The notes under the pieces: model-generated
Seen by the model: only the letters and a program-made list of their open reading frames with translations
Told to the model about the DNA's origin: nothing
Databases searched by the model: none
Assembly (NCBI GenBank): GCA_008508345.1
Contig: QNGE01002401.1
Span: forward strand, 52,008 to 116,007
Length of the DNA: 64,000 nt
From: Paragonimus westermani
Lineage: Eukaryota; Platyhelminthes; Trematoda; Plagiorchiida; Troglotrematidae
Direction: 5' to 3'
Position numbers and translations under genes: made by a program
Part shown: one piece after another, positions 1-11,226 of the stretch
Position numbering within the stretch: the stretch's first letter is position 1
Layout: the number at the start of each line of letters is the position of its first letter

Positions 1-140
1 GCCGATCCATAAAAATGAGGATAGTACGACCTCTATTCAGATCATACAATGTTCAAAGGGTCTATGTTTATGGTCATTTTCTCAGTAAAGGTATGTTACG
101 TCACGTATTTCCTATAATCCCCACACTGCGCACTTTACAG

Positions 141-289
141 GTGTATTTTCATTGTTCATCTTCACACCCAAGGCTACCGATCCTCGAGTGACTCGCGGTT
201 TCACTCTGATTGCTGCTTTCTTTCGTGGTCATTTTGTTCGTCAACTGCTCGCAACTCACAAAGTATGCGATTTGATTCGTACAGTCAAG
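141..289 (+). CDS. CCP110: CP110-like gene, first visible exon (IQ-like helix region)
   Basis: An internal exon bounded by an acceptor (CACTTTACAG ending at 140) and a strong donor (CAAG|GTGAGT at 289/290). The frame starting at 143 is open for 49 codons and ends in phase 0. It encodes a basic amphipathic stretch with IAAFFRGHFVRQLLATHKV, followed by CDLIRTVK. That resembles the IQ-like helix that in animal CP110 precedes a conserved 'xxIKDT' segment. The next exon begins with DTAKLAL in the same phase, so the join reads naturally as LIRTVK-DTAKLAL. CP110 caps the distal end of centrioles with CEP97 and restrains cilium assembly. Family assignment is from remembered family patterns, not a search. 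The N-terminal part of the protein must lie before the window. Another frame of this exon is also open but does not continue into the next exon. Confidence 0.62.
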
Positions 290-1064
290 GTGAGTTAGTT
301 TTCCTCATCATAAGCACGCTGATTTTTTGTATTATCGTTGCCCACTTCGCAAACGCTGCTTTCTCTGTGTGCCAGCTCATACTATTAGCATCACACATTT
401 TTAAACATCACGTTTTTCATCAGGACCCATCTCATTCGTGCTTTAGTGTATCACAAGGCTGAGTGTTTCTTCGTCTTCTAGTCGGCGGACTATAACTTAT
501 GAAAGCGACTTCTTCAGAGTGCACAGCTTGCTATCGTTGGTTGGACTCAGGGCTGAACAGCACAACCAGTAACAACCTAATTACAGCCTTTGCAACGCAC
601 GTTTTTAGGAACAAGATTTCCCTTCATTTTGGCTGGCTCTCATTTGAAAAACCAGTGGCTTGGTGGGCTGCGTATGGAAATTCTTTGGGATGCTACTCCT
701 CCAAATTGTCTGAATATCCCGGCTTATTCAGTTACAAAGTTTTCTGTAGGACCCCTTCAGTCATTTAAGTTTAATGTTCCTAATGAAGTTAGCTGGCAGG
801 ATTAACGGTACCTTTTTCTTGTTAATTTCTATTCCTGCTAAGAGGGTGTAGCAGACTTCTTTTTCACCGGTTCATCGTCCGATTAATTACTGCACGATTT
901 TGGGGCTGGTAGGCGGTCGGGGCCTTTGTTCGTATAAAGTGGACTTGGGTTACAACCATATTGGTTTGTGATACTAGGTTGCGAGCAAACCTACTTGTAA
1001 ATTAGACTCGACGTCATTAGTGATTTTGACATGTACTAAAATGACAATCACAATTGCTGATGAG
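290..1064. other. Intron sequence, nothing recognised
   Basis: Between the CP110-like exon ending at 289 and the SINE at 1065. It contains short open frames (for example 499-768) without splice-phase support, codon structure or recognisable motifs. I see nothing else here. Confidence 0.5.
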
Positions 1065-1605
1065 TACTGATGAGTAGTCGGGGATTTGGTTTGTTTTCAA
1101 TTTGACCATCACTCACATATGATTGCAGCGCTCGCATTCACATAGACCTTCCAGCCAGCCTTTTTCGAAAAGAAGCACTAGACTCGAGTTTCGCTCTCAT
1201 TAGAGCTCATCAGTAGTGCATATCCTTGCCACGACCGGGATGTGAACTCCGGCCACTCCAATCATGAGGCAACCGTGTTAACCGTTGCGCCATTGATCTC
1301 ACATTAGGCACGACCGAATTATCAAATCTGAACGCTCAACCACTCTCGCTTGTGAGCAATGATCAGGTTGCCCGATCGTCTCGAGAGGAGACACAGTTAC
1401 TGTCCTGTTAACTCAAACCGATAACCCCGCGATTAGGACTTCCCAGACAGGTCAAGATCACTGATCTCATTAAACCTGCAAGGCGATATTTTAGATTACT
1501 GATGAGTAGTCGGGGATTTGGTTTGTTTTTTTGAATGCAAACGCTGCGATCAAATGTGAGTGATGGTCAACTTGAAAACAAAACTCAATTGCGCCAAATT
1601 ATGAA
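1065..1605 (-). repeat. tRNA-like SINE unit (S1), minus orientation, with rearranged end
   Basis: Reading the minus strand from 1499 to 1069 gives a complete roughly 430-bp unit beginning GTAATCTAAAATATCGCC and ending CCCCGACTACTCATCA. It contains a box-A-like TGGCGCAACGG and a box-B-like GAGTTCACATCC, spaced as in a tRNA gene. The 30-bp sequence TACTGATGAGTAGTCGGGG... occurs at both 1065-1095 and 1497-1526 as a direct repeat. The last part, about 1530-1605, is an inverted copy of the unit's 3' region (GAATGC...GTGAGTGATGGTCAACTTG), so the flank is palindromic with 1085-1140. Related units occur at 42336-43180 and 55588-56725. Confidence 0.85.
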
Positions 1606-2687
1606 GAATGGGGTGTGACGCAATTGTTAAATCAGAACCACACTGTCAAGTTTATTGAGTCGCGAACCTCCGTTTTACCAACAGGTGGCCATTCCAACCT
1701 CAATTCCACTGCAATTTTCATCGATGTGTACAACATGGGATGACAAGGGATAAATACCCATCACCTCAGCATTGTTCGGACTGTTACCTTTCACTTATAT
1801 AATCCGGGCCTTAACGTTCAGTAGATCGGAGACAGTGGTGAGCTACCGATCACAGTCGATTACAGGTGTGAAATTTTTTGTCTGTTTGCCATTTGTTTTA
1901 CTTCGGAGGATGTTGATGGATGCGTTCACATAACTGATGTGATATGCGGTGTACACAGCTTTTCTTACCTGAGCATTGAGGTTGGTATACAAGGAAAAAG
2001 GCAGTAACATTAGCGGTCAATTTATATTAGTTATCGAAGCTTGTCTAAGGTGTAGTTTAAAGACCATTCATAGTTGCGCAACAAAATATGTCTCCAACAG
2101 TAATGGTAAGTTTCTTAGTCTTGTTATTAGCCGTGGCGTTGTCTTTGGGCTGTAGGTGACTGTTTTTTCTTATCAGTCACCTTTTTTGTGCTAACAATTC
2201 CCTCTGGGTAGCATTTCTCTTTGTGTTGGCTTTGCCGAAGTGTTTCCCACTTATCGATGTTGTCTAAAGCAAGTATCCAATGTTTTCTTGAACAGATGAT
2301 GATGGGTTCATTCATTTTTAATCGCACAAAGCTTTTAAAATGAATGTACAGTTTGCGTCATGTTTTTTCCTGGGTATCCTACTTAGTAACCACCGTTCTG
2401 GACGGCGGGAGGTATGGCAAACTTAGGAACGATGTCTTTTCATTATGCATATTCTAGAACTAAACGAGTATAACTGTTTGCTCAGCTAATTTCTGCTTAT
2501 ATTGTGCTGTTGCTCATTGTTTCCCTAAGTCTGCTTTTAAAGGACCTATTTCTCAATGAATTGCGAAGGTCGACTGTTTTCCCGCTTTGATTTTATGTAC
2601 ACCCGTTGTTTCACGGGCGTGTTTGAGCTTTTATATCTGTGTCTCATGATCAATTGATCGTTTCATTCTTCTCACTGTAACTCTCAG
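1606..2687. other. Intron sequence, nothing recognised
   Basis: Lies within the intron between the exons ending at 289 and starting at 2688. AT-rich, with short frames only on both strands. No transposon motif was recognised. Confidence 0.45.
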
Positions 2688-3079
2688 GATACGGCCAAAT
2701 TAGCTCTGTCTATGCACGTGGAACGTCAGATGTCCAATTCTAAGTTCAACGATTCCGACCATGGCGATGCTCAGACCAACGGTGGACTGTCCAATGAAGA
2801 ATTAGTACTCGAAATGCGACTGCTAACCCAACTCCGAGGGGCATTGGCACAACTACATGATATTTTCTTCTCCTGGTCTTTACGAAGCCAAATTGAGCTA
2901 ATGCATATTTCCCGTTCATTACCACAACGCAACAGAAAGACGAAGACATGTAGCATTCGTGAAGAGGCTCGCTACGTGGATAGTCAGTCGTCAGAAGTGT
3001 CTAACGAAACGTGGGTGCACCGTGGTGCCTTGGAACCTCGTCGGCGGTGGAATTCGGGTGCGTCTCAATGGATATCAAG
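2688..3079 (+). CDS. CCP110: CP110-like gene, exon with LRGALAQLHDIFF motif
   Basis: The exon follows ACTCTCAG at 2687 and ends at ATCAAG|GTAATT. Only one of its three frames is open, entering in phase 0 and leaving in phase 2. The first residues are DTAKLALSMHVERQ. A linker rich in Ser, Asn and Asp follows, then a helical block LVLEMRLLTQLRGALAQLHD and IFFSWSLRSQIELMHISR, and then a basic tail. A helix of the type 'QLRAAxxxxHDIFF...ER' followed by basic sequence is the signature I recall from the C-terminal part of CP110 proteins, and it is the main reason for the family call. The exon is 130 codons long. The acidic/Asn-rich insert between the two conserved blocks appears lineage-specific. 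If the gene is not CP110 it is still very likely a real coding exon, because both splice phases agree with its neighbours. Confidence 0.66.
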
Positions 3080-3273
3080 GTAATTGGCTTGTGATTAACG
3101 TCTGACACGTAGTTCGAAGCTGGTTTACATTTGACTAAGTCAGGTGAAGTAGATATCCGTTGCACTTGATTAACGAATTTTCAAAAATAAACAAATGCTT
3201 ACACATAGGTGAATAAAAGAAGTTTGTTTACAAAAATATTAGTCACTGTAAGTTATATCTTCGAACTGTTCAG

Positions 3274-3368
3274 GAACTCCGGTTCGTTACACGGATATCG
3301 AGACAAGCTGTCGTGCTTAGAAGAGATTATTCGGACTAGGTCGGGTATGGAAGCACTACTACATTTAG
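3274..3368 (+). CDS. CCP110: CP110-like gene, small helical exon
   Basis: Acceptor CTGTTCAG ends at 3273 and the donor is TTTAG|GTGGGC. Entering in phase 2 (as the previous exon requires), the frame reads NSGSLHGYRDKLSCLEEII followed by RTRSGMEALLHL, then leaves in phase 1. The frame that starts at the first exon base has a TAG, so phase 2 is well supported over that one. The peptide is predicted helical and highly charged, as expected for the C-terminal region of a centriolar coiled-coil protein, but it has no motif I can name. Its membership of the gene rests on position (195 bp after the preceding exon), strand and phase. Confidence 0.5.
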
Positions 3369-4501
3369 GTGGGCATTTGTGGGAACGGTGGATAATCTTA
3401 AAGTAATTAGCAAGGAAACGGGTGTAGCGAATTAGGGAATACACCACACCAAAAAATGGCGATTGAATGTAAGCGGGTATAGAAAGATTTAAACGCTAGA
3501 CCTCAGATTCTAGAGAAGTTAACTGATACGAATTGAGGAACTTATATCAGAAGACAGTTTGTTACTGGTATATTTGGCTGTGAAGCATCTGGGTGTGGAA
3601 CTGACCATTCCGCTTATTAATTGTGTTTTGCCCAAAGGTTTCGAGGCTTTAATTTCATGTTTCCAGACGATTTCTCGTTTACTAGCTAAGTATAGGTGTC
3701 TTGAAATATGTTGCTTCTTTCGTTATGTGAATTTGCATAGTCTCAAACAATATCTTCAAAACAGTTGAAATGAAATGTTTCTGTAAACACTAAGGGGAAC
3801 TACGTAGGTAAGATACACACACCTTGAAGATACCTCTGCTGTTTGGAAGTAACGACGGTTTGCGACTGAGCAAGTGTACAAGTTGTATTTGATGGGAAAA
3901 CTATGTTAGAATCGTCAAGTTGATAAGAATTCGGAATAACTTTCTGGCCGAAAATACTAGTCACATTGCTGAACTCCAAAACACCGTGCCGGACATACCC
4001 ACATCATCTGCTGACTGAGGAGGATGTAAAATGGAACGAGGAAGCCAGCGAGTTCCGGACGCCCTGGTTCATTCGCCAACCAAACTCTTTAGTCCTTAGC
4101 AAACATTGGGGGTTTCCTTTCGTACTAACTGGGCTTACTTAAACCTCGTGACTTTGGATAACCCTAACATTTTGCTGTTTCGAAAAAGTTCATTTTTGTA
4201 ACGCCGACGGTCACTGAATGCAATGAGGAGCGTGCGATTCTAACGATGAACACATAGGCCACTATTCATGTCCTCTTCAAATTAGTTAATCTGCCTTCGT
4301 AGATTATTCTCAGTTCATCTGCCGCGTGGTCGTCACGTAACATTCCCTCCTTGCTTGCCATTAGGAATAATCTATGGCTTGGAGATTTGGTGGACTATTG
4401 CCATGACTTACCAAGACAGGTATTGTCAAATTTCACTGGTCGTATGTTCTGTTTGCTACTCATATAGGTTTGTTTACAAACAGTCATGGAACTGATCCAC
4501 T
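3369..4501. other. Intron sequence, nothing recognised
   Basis: Lies between the exon ending at 3368 and the endonuclease remnant. A 69-codon frame at 3559-3768 lacks convincing splice sites or known motifs. Confidence 0.4.
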
Positions 4502-4810
4502 GTGAGGTCGACGGTTGATAGCAAACTTTTCTCACCCACCTGTGTTACTGATAACGGTGATCTTTTGTTGCACCTCTTTGCTGGTAACGGCCTGTTTGTG
4601 ATAGGTACTAATTTTCAGCGTTCTGGATATCAAGTCGCCACATGGCGTCCGCTATCGCCAAGCCACTTGTGGATTGAGATAGATTAAATAGCTATCAGTT
4701 ACCGATGTTATAGTTACTTTCACGATTACAAGTCAGTCTGGCACACCTATGTGGAGAATGTTCCCGGTGTGCCCGTTTATGACGGTCGGAGTCCCAGGAG
4801 CATTAGCAGC
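4502..4810 (+). pseudogene. RTE-type non-LTR retrotransposon, endonuclease domain remnant
   Basis: The frame starting at 4502 reads CVTDNGDLLLHLFAGNGLFV, then IGTNFQRSGYQVATWRPLSP and LWIEID, a stop (TAA at 4685), then IAISYR. This follows the end of apurinic-type endonuclease domains of RTE-like retrotransposons (pattern 'xxNGxxLLxF...L...T.FQ......TWR.....Q.IDYI.IS'). The Tyr of the IDYI motif is the stop codon. Only this fragment of the nuclease is left; reverse transcriptase was not seen nearby. It sits in a CP110-like intron in the same orientation as the gene. The call is by pattern, and the exact ends are uncertain. Confidence 0.6.
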
Positions 4811-5713
4811 TTGTGATGATAACATCTTGTCAACAGCGACAACATTCACTGATACATCCTCAGGGCAGACAGTCTCCGTCGGCCTCTGAGGATAATTATT
4901 TCGTCTCCTAGGCTTCGTTGGCTTGGCCACCCCTTATAAATGCCACCTCGGTGTTTGCCGCGGTGTACCTTGTGATGTGTGTTGGTCTGGAAGAGGGATC
5001 CTGATGGCCAACGTATGTCTCGTGCCCGGCGTACAAGGGCGCTGACTCAGGAGGGTGTTGTCAGCCTCCTTGTTGGGACCTAAAGAACAATGAACACCTT
5101 AGTTTGAGGACGCTCTTTTATATGGCGAAGAATACAAGTCAGTGACGTTCGTGTTGCAAATCTGTTTGTGTATTGATGCATACTTCCCCCTCTGCATTTT
5201 TCACCTTTGCCTTCCACAATTCCCTTTTCCTTCCCATATTTTGCGGCACATTTGCCATTTCACGTTAAGGATCTGATATTCAATCACGTATCTTTAATGG
5301 TAGTTGATCGGTTGGACAGAAAACTCTACTGACATTGGTTTCTAGGCAGAGTAAATCTAGGATGTGTCTTTCTGTTGACCGTATCGGTTGTAATTTCCAC
5401 ATTAATACGAAAGACGGTGGGTTGTAGGTGGCGTTTGTTATCTGCAATGTTATTTTCATCCTCAGTAACTGTTAATGCTGTTATTGAATGTAATGATATA
5501 TTCACAGGAACCATAAACAATGGCCAGGTAATAACTTCGCAGGGCACCGAATTTGATTTATTCCAGTCTAGTTCGGTTTAACATTTACCGTTCCGTTCAC
5601 ACTCTCTTTTTATTTGGTGTCCCATATTCTCATTGTCACTACTGTTAAATGTGGAAATCTTTGTTCGGCTGTGAACTTAGGGTTGATCTCTCGTTTCCGG
5701 CTTTCCGTTTCAG

Positions 5714-5746
5714 TGGAAATGATGAGAAGGGCTCCAGAAAAATCCG
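5714..5746 (+). CDS. Candidate 33-nt micro-exon of the CP110-like gene
   Basis: The acceptor CCGTTTCAG ends at 5713 and the donor is ATCCG|GTTAGT. The segment enters in phase 1 and leaves in phase 1, which is the phase set by the exon ending at 3368. It would encode VEMMRRAPEKS, extending the helical ALLHL end of that exon. Micro-exons are common in flatworm genes. With only 33 nt, chance splice-like sites cannot be excluded. Confidence 0.25.
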
Positions 5747-5926
5747 GTTAGTATTAATCTTTGTGTGCTTTGCATTACATAACTCGAAGTAGTTTCGTGC
5801 TAAATTGGCATGTGAGTGTAAACAACCCGTATGCTATAGTGGCTTTTCCCCTTAGCTAGGACTTTCTTCTTCATGGTTATATGATGGTTAGTGGTGTTTC
5901 AAATACTTACACTTTTTCTCTTCAAG

Positions 5927-5951
5927 AAATCCCTGCGCCGGAATCTTGTTG
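5927..5951 (+). CDS. Candidate 25-nt micro-exon
   Basis: A long pyrimidine tract (ACTTTTTCTCTTCAAG) ends at 5926 and the donor is TTGTTG|GTGAGA. Phase 1 in and phase 2 out would encode EIPAPESC. The outgoing phase matches the entry phase of the exon at 10572, but a direct join would make a TGA codon. So another exon would have to lie between them, or this candidate is false. Confidence 0.18.
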
Positions 5952-7109
5952 GTGAGAACAGTTCATGTATCTGAAACTTATTGGCTTGCCACAGTTAACA
6001 AATCAGGTAGTGGTGGTGTGCTTGCTTGTGTGTGAACGTGTTCATCGCTCAGACGAGACATGTGATGATGTGTTACTCAAGTTCACTCACGAATTATGTT
6101 CGAATGATTTACTCATGACTGACCGTGAGAAGTGTAGGCCCTGCACGAACAGCTGTGGATCGTGAGGCCTTATTGTCGATTGCACATGAATTAGGCCTCT
6201 TAAGAAGCACGGCTGCCTTAAAGAAGCCGCCTTTATCCTGTACCACCGTGGGGAGTGTATTGGTATGATCCTACGAACCAGCCTGCTAGTCTGTTGTAAG
6301 CATGCAGTTCACAAAGAAACCATGTTTATTTATAATCATCGACCGTATATTTCTTTAAAAAGCATGCAAGGTACAGTATCCGCTGCGTAATGTTCCAAGG
6401 GGGTGCGCATTGTACAAGCTGTAATAACGAACCTCTGAGGCTTTGCGTACGTTAGGTGCATGCACTGAATTGTCATCCCCGTAAGAACAATGAATTTCAA
6501 TCGGTTCCGTTCAAAAGTAGTAGTGTTAGAAGAAAAGTGGAATCGAACTTTGAGCTCTTTGTAGCGTTAAACTTAGTTTCACCCATCGACCTTTCTAGAC
6601 GACGTGTAACTAATCAAGTTGTATGTCCGCGTCGCTTATCGAAGGAACCACTCTGGAGAAGCTAACTAAAAGCAGTTGGGTTACTGTTGGATTGCCCCTT
6701 TTGATACTTGCACAATCGCTTGACCCAGAACCTTGAAAGAGAATAAATGCGACAGCAGCGTTTATTGATGGGAAGAATCGAGGCTGTCAATAGAGACTGT
6801 CGATTTATACGGCGAAGTGATTACCATACATGGCTGACAAGATGCATAGCAAATCAAACGAGACTATCATAGATGGCATTTAGAGCGTTAGAACCAACCA
6901 ACTTACAGCGGGCATTAGAAAATAAACTCGAGAAAACACAACTCAATTGATCGATATGACGTGATTTGCCCTTGCTGCTTCGTTAGGGGATGCGCCTGTT
7001 AACAGGTGGTCACGAAATATAAACACACTGACTGTTCTGTTGAGTAACATAGATAATTGTCGCCTGCTGAAAACACTTCCGGAGGTGTCGAAGGCAATGA
7101 CGTAACCGC

Positions 7110-7215
7110 ATTCTCAACTTTTCTTATTCTTCCGCTTAGTCTTGTTTTGACAATTTTTTATACAATTTCTTCTAGCTTATTCAACTTCACCATTGCGGTG
7201 AGCGGTTGCCCTAGT
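7110..7215 (+). repeat. Dispersed repeat, copy 1
   Basis: CTTTTCTTATTCTTCCGC, then TTAGTCTTGTTTTGACAATT, and further on TTCACCATTGCGGTGAGCGG. The same order of blocks (TTCTTATTCTT, TTAGTCTTGT, CAATTTTT, CACCRTTGCGGTGAGYGG) recurs near 10165-10250 in the same orientation. It may be the 3' UTR of a retroelement. Confidence 0.5.
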
Positions 7216-10164
7216 CACAACACCAGACGGAAATGCTCATAACCGTTACGAATGTGTGAATGAAGTGGTGATACGTTCATTTGCTTGTTCACCGAACACT
7301 TCTATTTTTAGCTGGTGATTCCTAGAACCATTCAGTAGTCGAGTGACAATGAAAGTAGTACGGATTGATACATTCCGACCGCTTCACCTCAAGCCTTTTA
7401 CATTATTCTCTGATTGTGTTCTTCTACTTACTGAGATTTTCCATTTTACCCTGTTGTCCTAATGAATTTCATTTAAACTTAGATTACATAGGTTCAATTT
7501 CTTTCTATCTCAGACTTTAGCGGTGCTAACTAAGCTGCTTATGCGACCCTTAACAATCACACATCTAGCAGAGAGTAAGTCAAATGGAGAGTAGGCGGTA
7601 CCCTCCGAAACCGTCACTTCTAACGTTTGATCAATCCAAAGACTTGTAGAGGGCTAACGTTTCCTGGCCTATATATCAAACTGTTGTGCAGACCACTGCT
7701 ATTTATATCACTTGCAGTTTATGGTGACACGTAGGTATAAAGTACTTATCGTACGACCTTAAACCTACACGTATTGCAGCGAAAAGCCTTTCAACGAAAC
7801 GATCTTTATTGTCTCATTCACACTTCCCACACCACTTGTGCGCTCGCGTTTATGAACCGGAATCCCTGTCCATAATGCGAAGAGCTTTCCATTTGAACGC
7901 CATGTGCGTCCAGCTATCCAAGTTGATTCCGGGTGTTCTTTTATATTCGGTCAAAAGCGCATAAGTTGGTGATTTACGCTAATATTGTGGTATATTATAT
8001 ATTTTTTCGAATGTCAGTGTGTGCTTTAATGGCACATGTTACTAAGTTACTGTTTTCTTTGATTATATATTATATGAGTGAAGTTTTTTAAACAATAATG
8101 AAAAAGTGGCGTGGTATAAGGTCAAGTTTCATTAAAGTTTGTATTGCACATATCACAAAACCTGATGACTTTTGGCGCGACTAACCGGTTTCTAGGTCAG
8201 GTGTTATTTACGTCAGCCCAAAACTAATCGACCCAATTTCCTCCTGTCGTGGATTGCACTGTGAACATCACTTACGATCCAAATCGATTTATACTTTGGA
8301 AACAAGTGTTCATTGCCATATAGCCAATTTTGACTAATTTTCCTCACTGATTGTCCTTTGTAGCTGCTTCAATCGTGTCCAAAAGAGTGAAAAAGATTTT
8401 TAAAACGTCTTCTGTGTAATCAGAAGAAACATTTGAACAAAACGGTATACATGGAAATGAGCTGAGAATGATTGGTTAACACTAAACAGTACTCAAGACC
8501 AGTTATGACTCTCCGCATAGAACAGAAACGGGGTGATGTTCACCGAAAGAATTGTTTATAACAACCATGTAAGAAGTCACAATGTCGGTGATAATCCGAT
8601 ACACTGGAGCGAGAGCACGGTTATTTGCATGTATATTGGTCCGGTTAACTCTGAACTGATCGATGTCATCGCTGAGGTATCTGGGACTTTCCTGAAAGCT
8701 TACCATGAGTCTCGGTGGTCGTTGTTTTTAATGCGTGATTTGATATTCAGCCTTTTATTATGATGCATCCCGCCATCGTCGCTGTGACTCAAACGCAGTT
8801 AGTTAATTGCTGTCATCTTTATCGGTTTGTGGATTGTGAAATTTTCATTTTGTAGGCCTCATAATTTCCCCTTGTCAAAATCGATGCAACTTGGCACGTA
8901 TGATTTAGTTGCTAGTTTGTAGATAACTATGAATGTGCAGTCTATTTCGATCTTGTATATCTTGAAATTCCTCCTCCAGTCGCAAGATCCACGTTGTGAC
9001 ATTTCAACGTTAGGTCCACATGAAGCTGTTTTTGGTGAAATTGCTCAACCAAAGTATGAAAGACTTTTCGGTTTAAAACTATGAAAAATTCGATCTTTGG
9101 TTGGGTTCGAATCAGTAATAGAAACTTCGTGCATCTACCTGAATACCTATCCCTAGCGCGATTCGTCAGGAAAACGTTGATCTCCTGGGTAAACAAAAGG
9201 ATAGATTTGCATCCTCGTGTGCCTCCCGTTCAAAGGTCATCAGGTGTAAACTTACCCAGTCTCTGTCTGCACGGAACACTAAATAGACCCTGTCTGCCTG
9301 CAGCTTTGCTCATCGGTTTGACTTCCTCTCTGAGTACTTCTCTTCGATCAATACTCGTAATTCCAACTTACGTTTGTGTGCATAATTCCTGACTGTTGCA
9401 CAGCAGAGTGTACTATGCGTATGACCAGAGGCGTCCTGGTCTAGGTAGGAATGCCATCCAGCATGATCAAGAAACTGGTTTGCAAACACCATATTCCTTG
9501 TTGATCTCTTTCACATGAATTGCCACGGCGATTCTGCAGAATCTCTCATTTTCATTTAATGTGCATCATGAAATCAATTTCAGCCTGTTCAGCATTTGCT
9601 AAACGATCATGAGGTACACAGACTCGTGTTTGGTGTTTTTAAGAAGTCTGTGCTTTCGTTGCATTTGCTATGGTCTTAAGCCAACATAGCATCTTTTAAC
9701 ATATCACCCGTGACAGACATTTTTATCGTATCGTATGGCAACAGTAGTGTAAAGTACGATCCAGTTAGATTCTATGGAATGTGCTTCACACGTTCGAAGT
9801 TTTGTTTTAGGACTGCGACATTACCAGTCCCCCGTTGCTTATTGCGAGCATTTCGTTAGAAACTGAGAGCAGGTTCAATGAATTGGGTGGCACTCTCTTG
9901 CCAACGTGTACTAATACTTACGAGGCACTTGTTGCACTTATCACTCTACGTCACTTATGAGATGAAAAAGACGCATGGCTGTTTGGTTACCTGATCCGAA
10001 AACTTGACCTGGTCACAATTAATCTGTCATCAGTTTTGCTGTGTTTCACCAGCGTTGTGCTCGCCAGTTAGCCCACATCAAGCGGAATGATGGTGTGAGC
10101 AGTATGGGCATTGGCGTGCACGTATTTTTGAACACTGGCTAGAAGCGCTGTAGGGAGATGACAA

Positions 10165-10250
10165 TATACCACAGTCATACCACTTCTTATTCTTAATTTT
10201 AGTCTTGTCTTATCAATTTTTGTTTATTCCACATCACCGTTGCGGTGAGT
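10165..10250 (+). repeat. Dispersed repeat, copy 2
   Basis: CTTCTTATTCTTAATTTTAG, then TCTTGTCTTATCAATTTTTG and CACCGTTGCGGTGAGTGG. Shares block order with 7110-7215, but the copies are diverged by substitutions and a small deletion. Confidence 0.5.
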
Positions 10251-10571
10251 GGTGGTGACTCGAGCGGCAATATCTTACGGTAAAGCTAGACCGCTGTTAA
10301 TAAGCAAATGACGCTTTATACCTTCAGAGAATCGAATTTTCAACCCATATTGATTATGTTGTTCTTTGGATCAACTTTTTTGAACCTCTACTCATAAGGT
10401 TTGTGGATCCATGGGTAGGATGTCCATTAAACATATCCGCAACTGTTCTTGAATGGCCTGTTGAGCATGTTAAAGTTATTAGACTAATGTGTCTTAGTTC
10501 CGAATCATTTAAATTTAACTCTGTACGCTAAGACTATTTCTACCCAATGTTCTGTCTTCATGCTACTTTAG

Positions 10572-10655
10572 AGTGCTCAGGCAGCTCCAAGTTGACGAAG
10601 TTAATCGATTCAGTACGCAAATCATGGCCAACGAACAGACCGGTGGGGCAAAAGA
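10572..10655 (+). CDS. CP110-like gene, exon encoding helical QLQVDEVNRF segment
   Basis: Pyrimidine-rich acceptor ATGCTACTTTAG ends at 10571 and the donor is AAAGA|GTAAGT. Entry in phase 2 gives VLRQLQVDEVNRFSTQIMAN followed by EQTGGAKE and leaves in phase 2. The next exon (11227) needs exactly phase 2 and completes the split Glu codon. A second frame is also open (CSGSSKLTKLID...), but it would force the next exon into a frame that cannot be joined to the terminal exon. The peptide looks like a short coiled coil. It is separated from the exon at 3274 by about 7 kb of mostly repeat-bearing intron, so assignment to the same gene is inferred from strand, phase and lack of any other gene start between. 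Confidence 0.5.
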
Positions 10656-11226
10656 GTAAGTGTCCTGAGAGGTACCGTTGCCTATTGTCTGTTGTGTTAT
10701 TGCCTGTTTGTAATCAGGTTTTTGTAGACAAATGTTCAGCGTTAGTAAATCATTAAGACTCGAATCATTACTATGTGCTGCGTCTGTTTTCTGATCTAGT
10801 CTGTGTTGTTTGCGGGGTACAGCAATCAAGCGGCTGATATTCTGGATATGCCTTCATCGTAACCTACGCTATTTGTTCAAAAGAGTTTGACCCGTGCACG
10901 CTAACTCACGTTTAAAGGTTCACTTAATGAGTGAGACTAGACTAGCCATAAAACATATCACTGAATTTTGTTGGATACGGATCACGGAGATGTCATCGCC
11001 TTGTCCAATCTCACCGTTCTACACAACCATACACGGAAGTCGGAAATGTCAGGATACCCCTGGCGCTCATCACTTTCGCGAACTCGAGTACAAACATACC
11101 TAGCCTTCTGTTATCAGTTCTGTCAGTTCATGCGCTGGCTTGTATGAGATTTCCTATTCATCACAACTCTTCGTATCCGCTTCACATCATGCTCTGCTCT
11201 GTTTTTCACCCCTTGGTTTCGTACAG

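Larger units (their letters stand above)
5952..10571. other. Long intron region with weak dispersed repeats
   Basis: About 4.6 kb with no exon that I can phase into the gene. It contains the repeat pair near 7110 and 10165 (listed separately), AT-rich tracts around 7980-8100, and open frames such as 8533-8763 and 9081-9392 that show no known motif. Missing exons of the CP110-like gene could be hidden here, because the phase between 3368 (phase 1) and 10572 (phase 2) still has to be reconciled. Confidence 0.4.
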
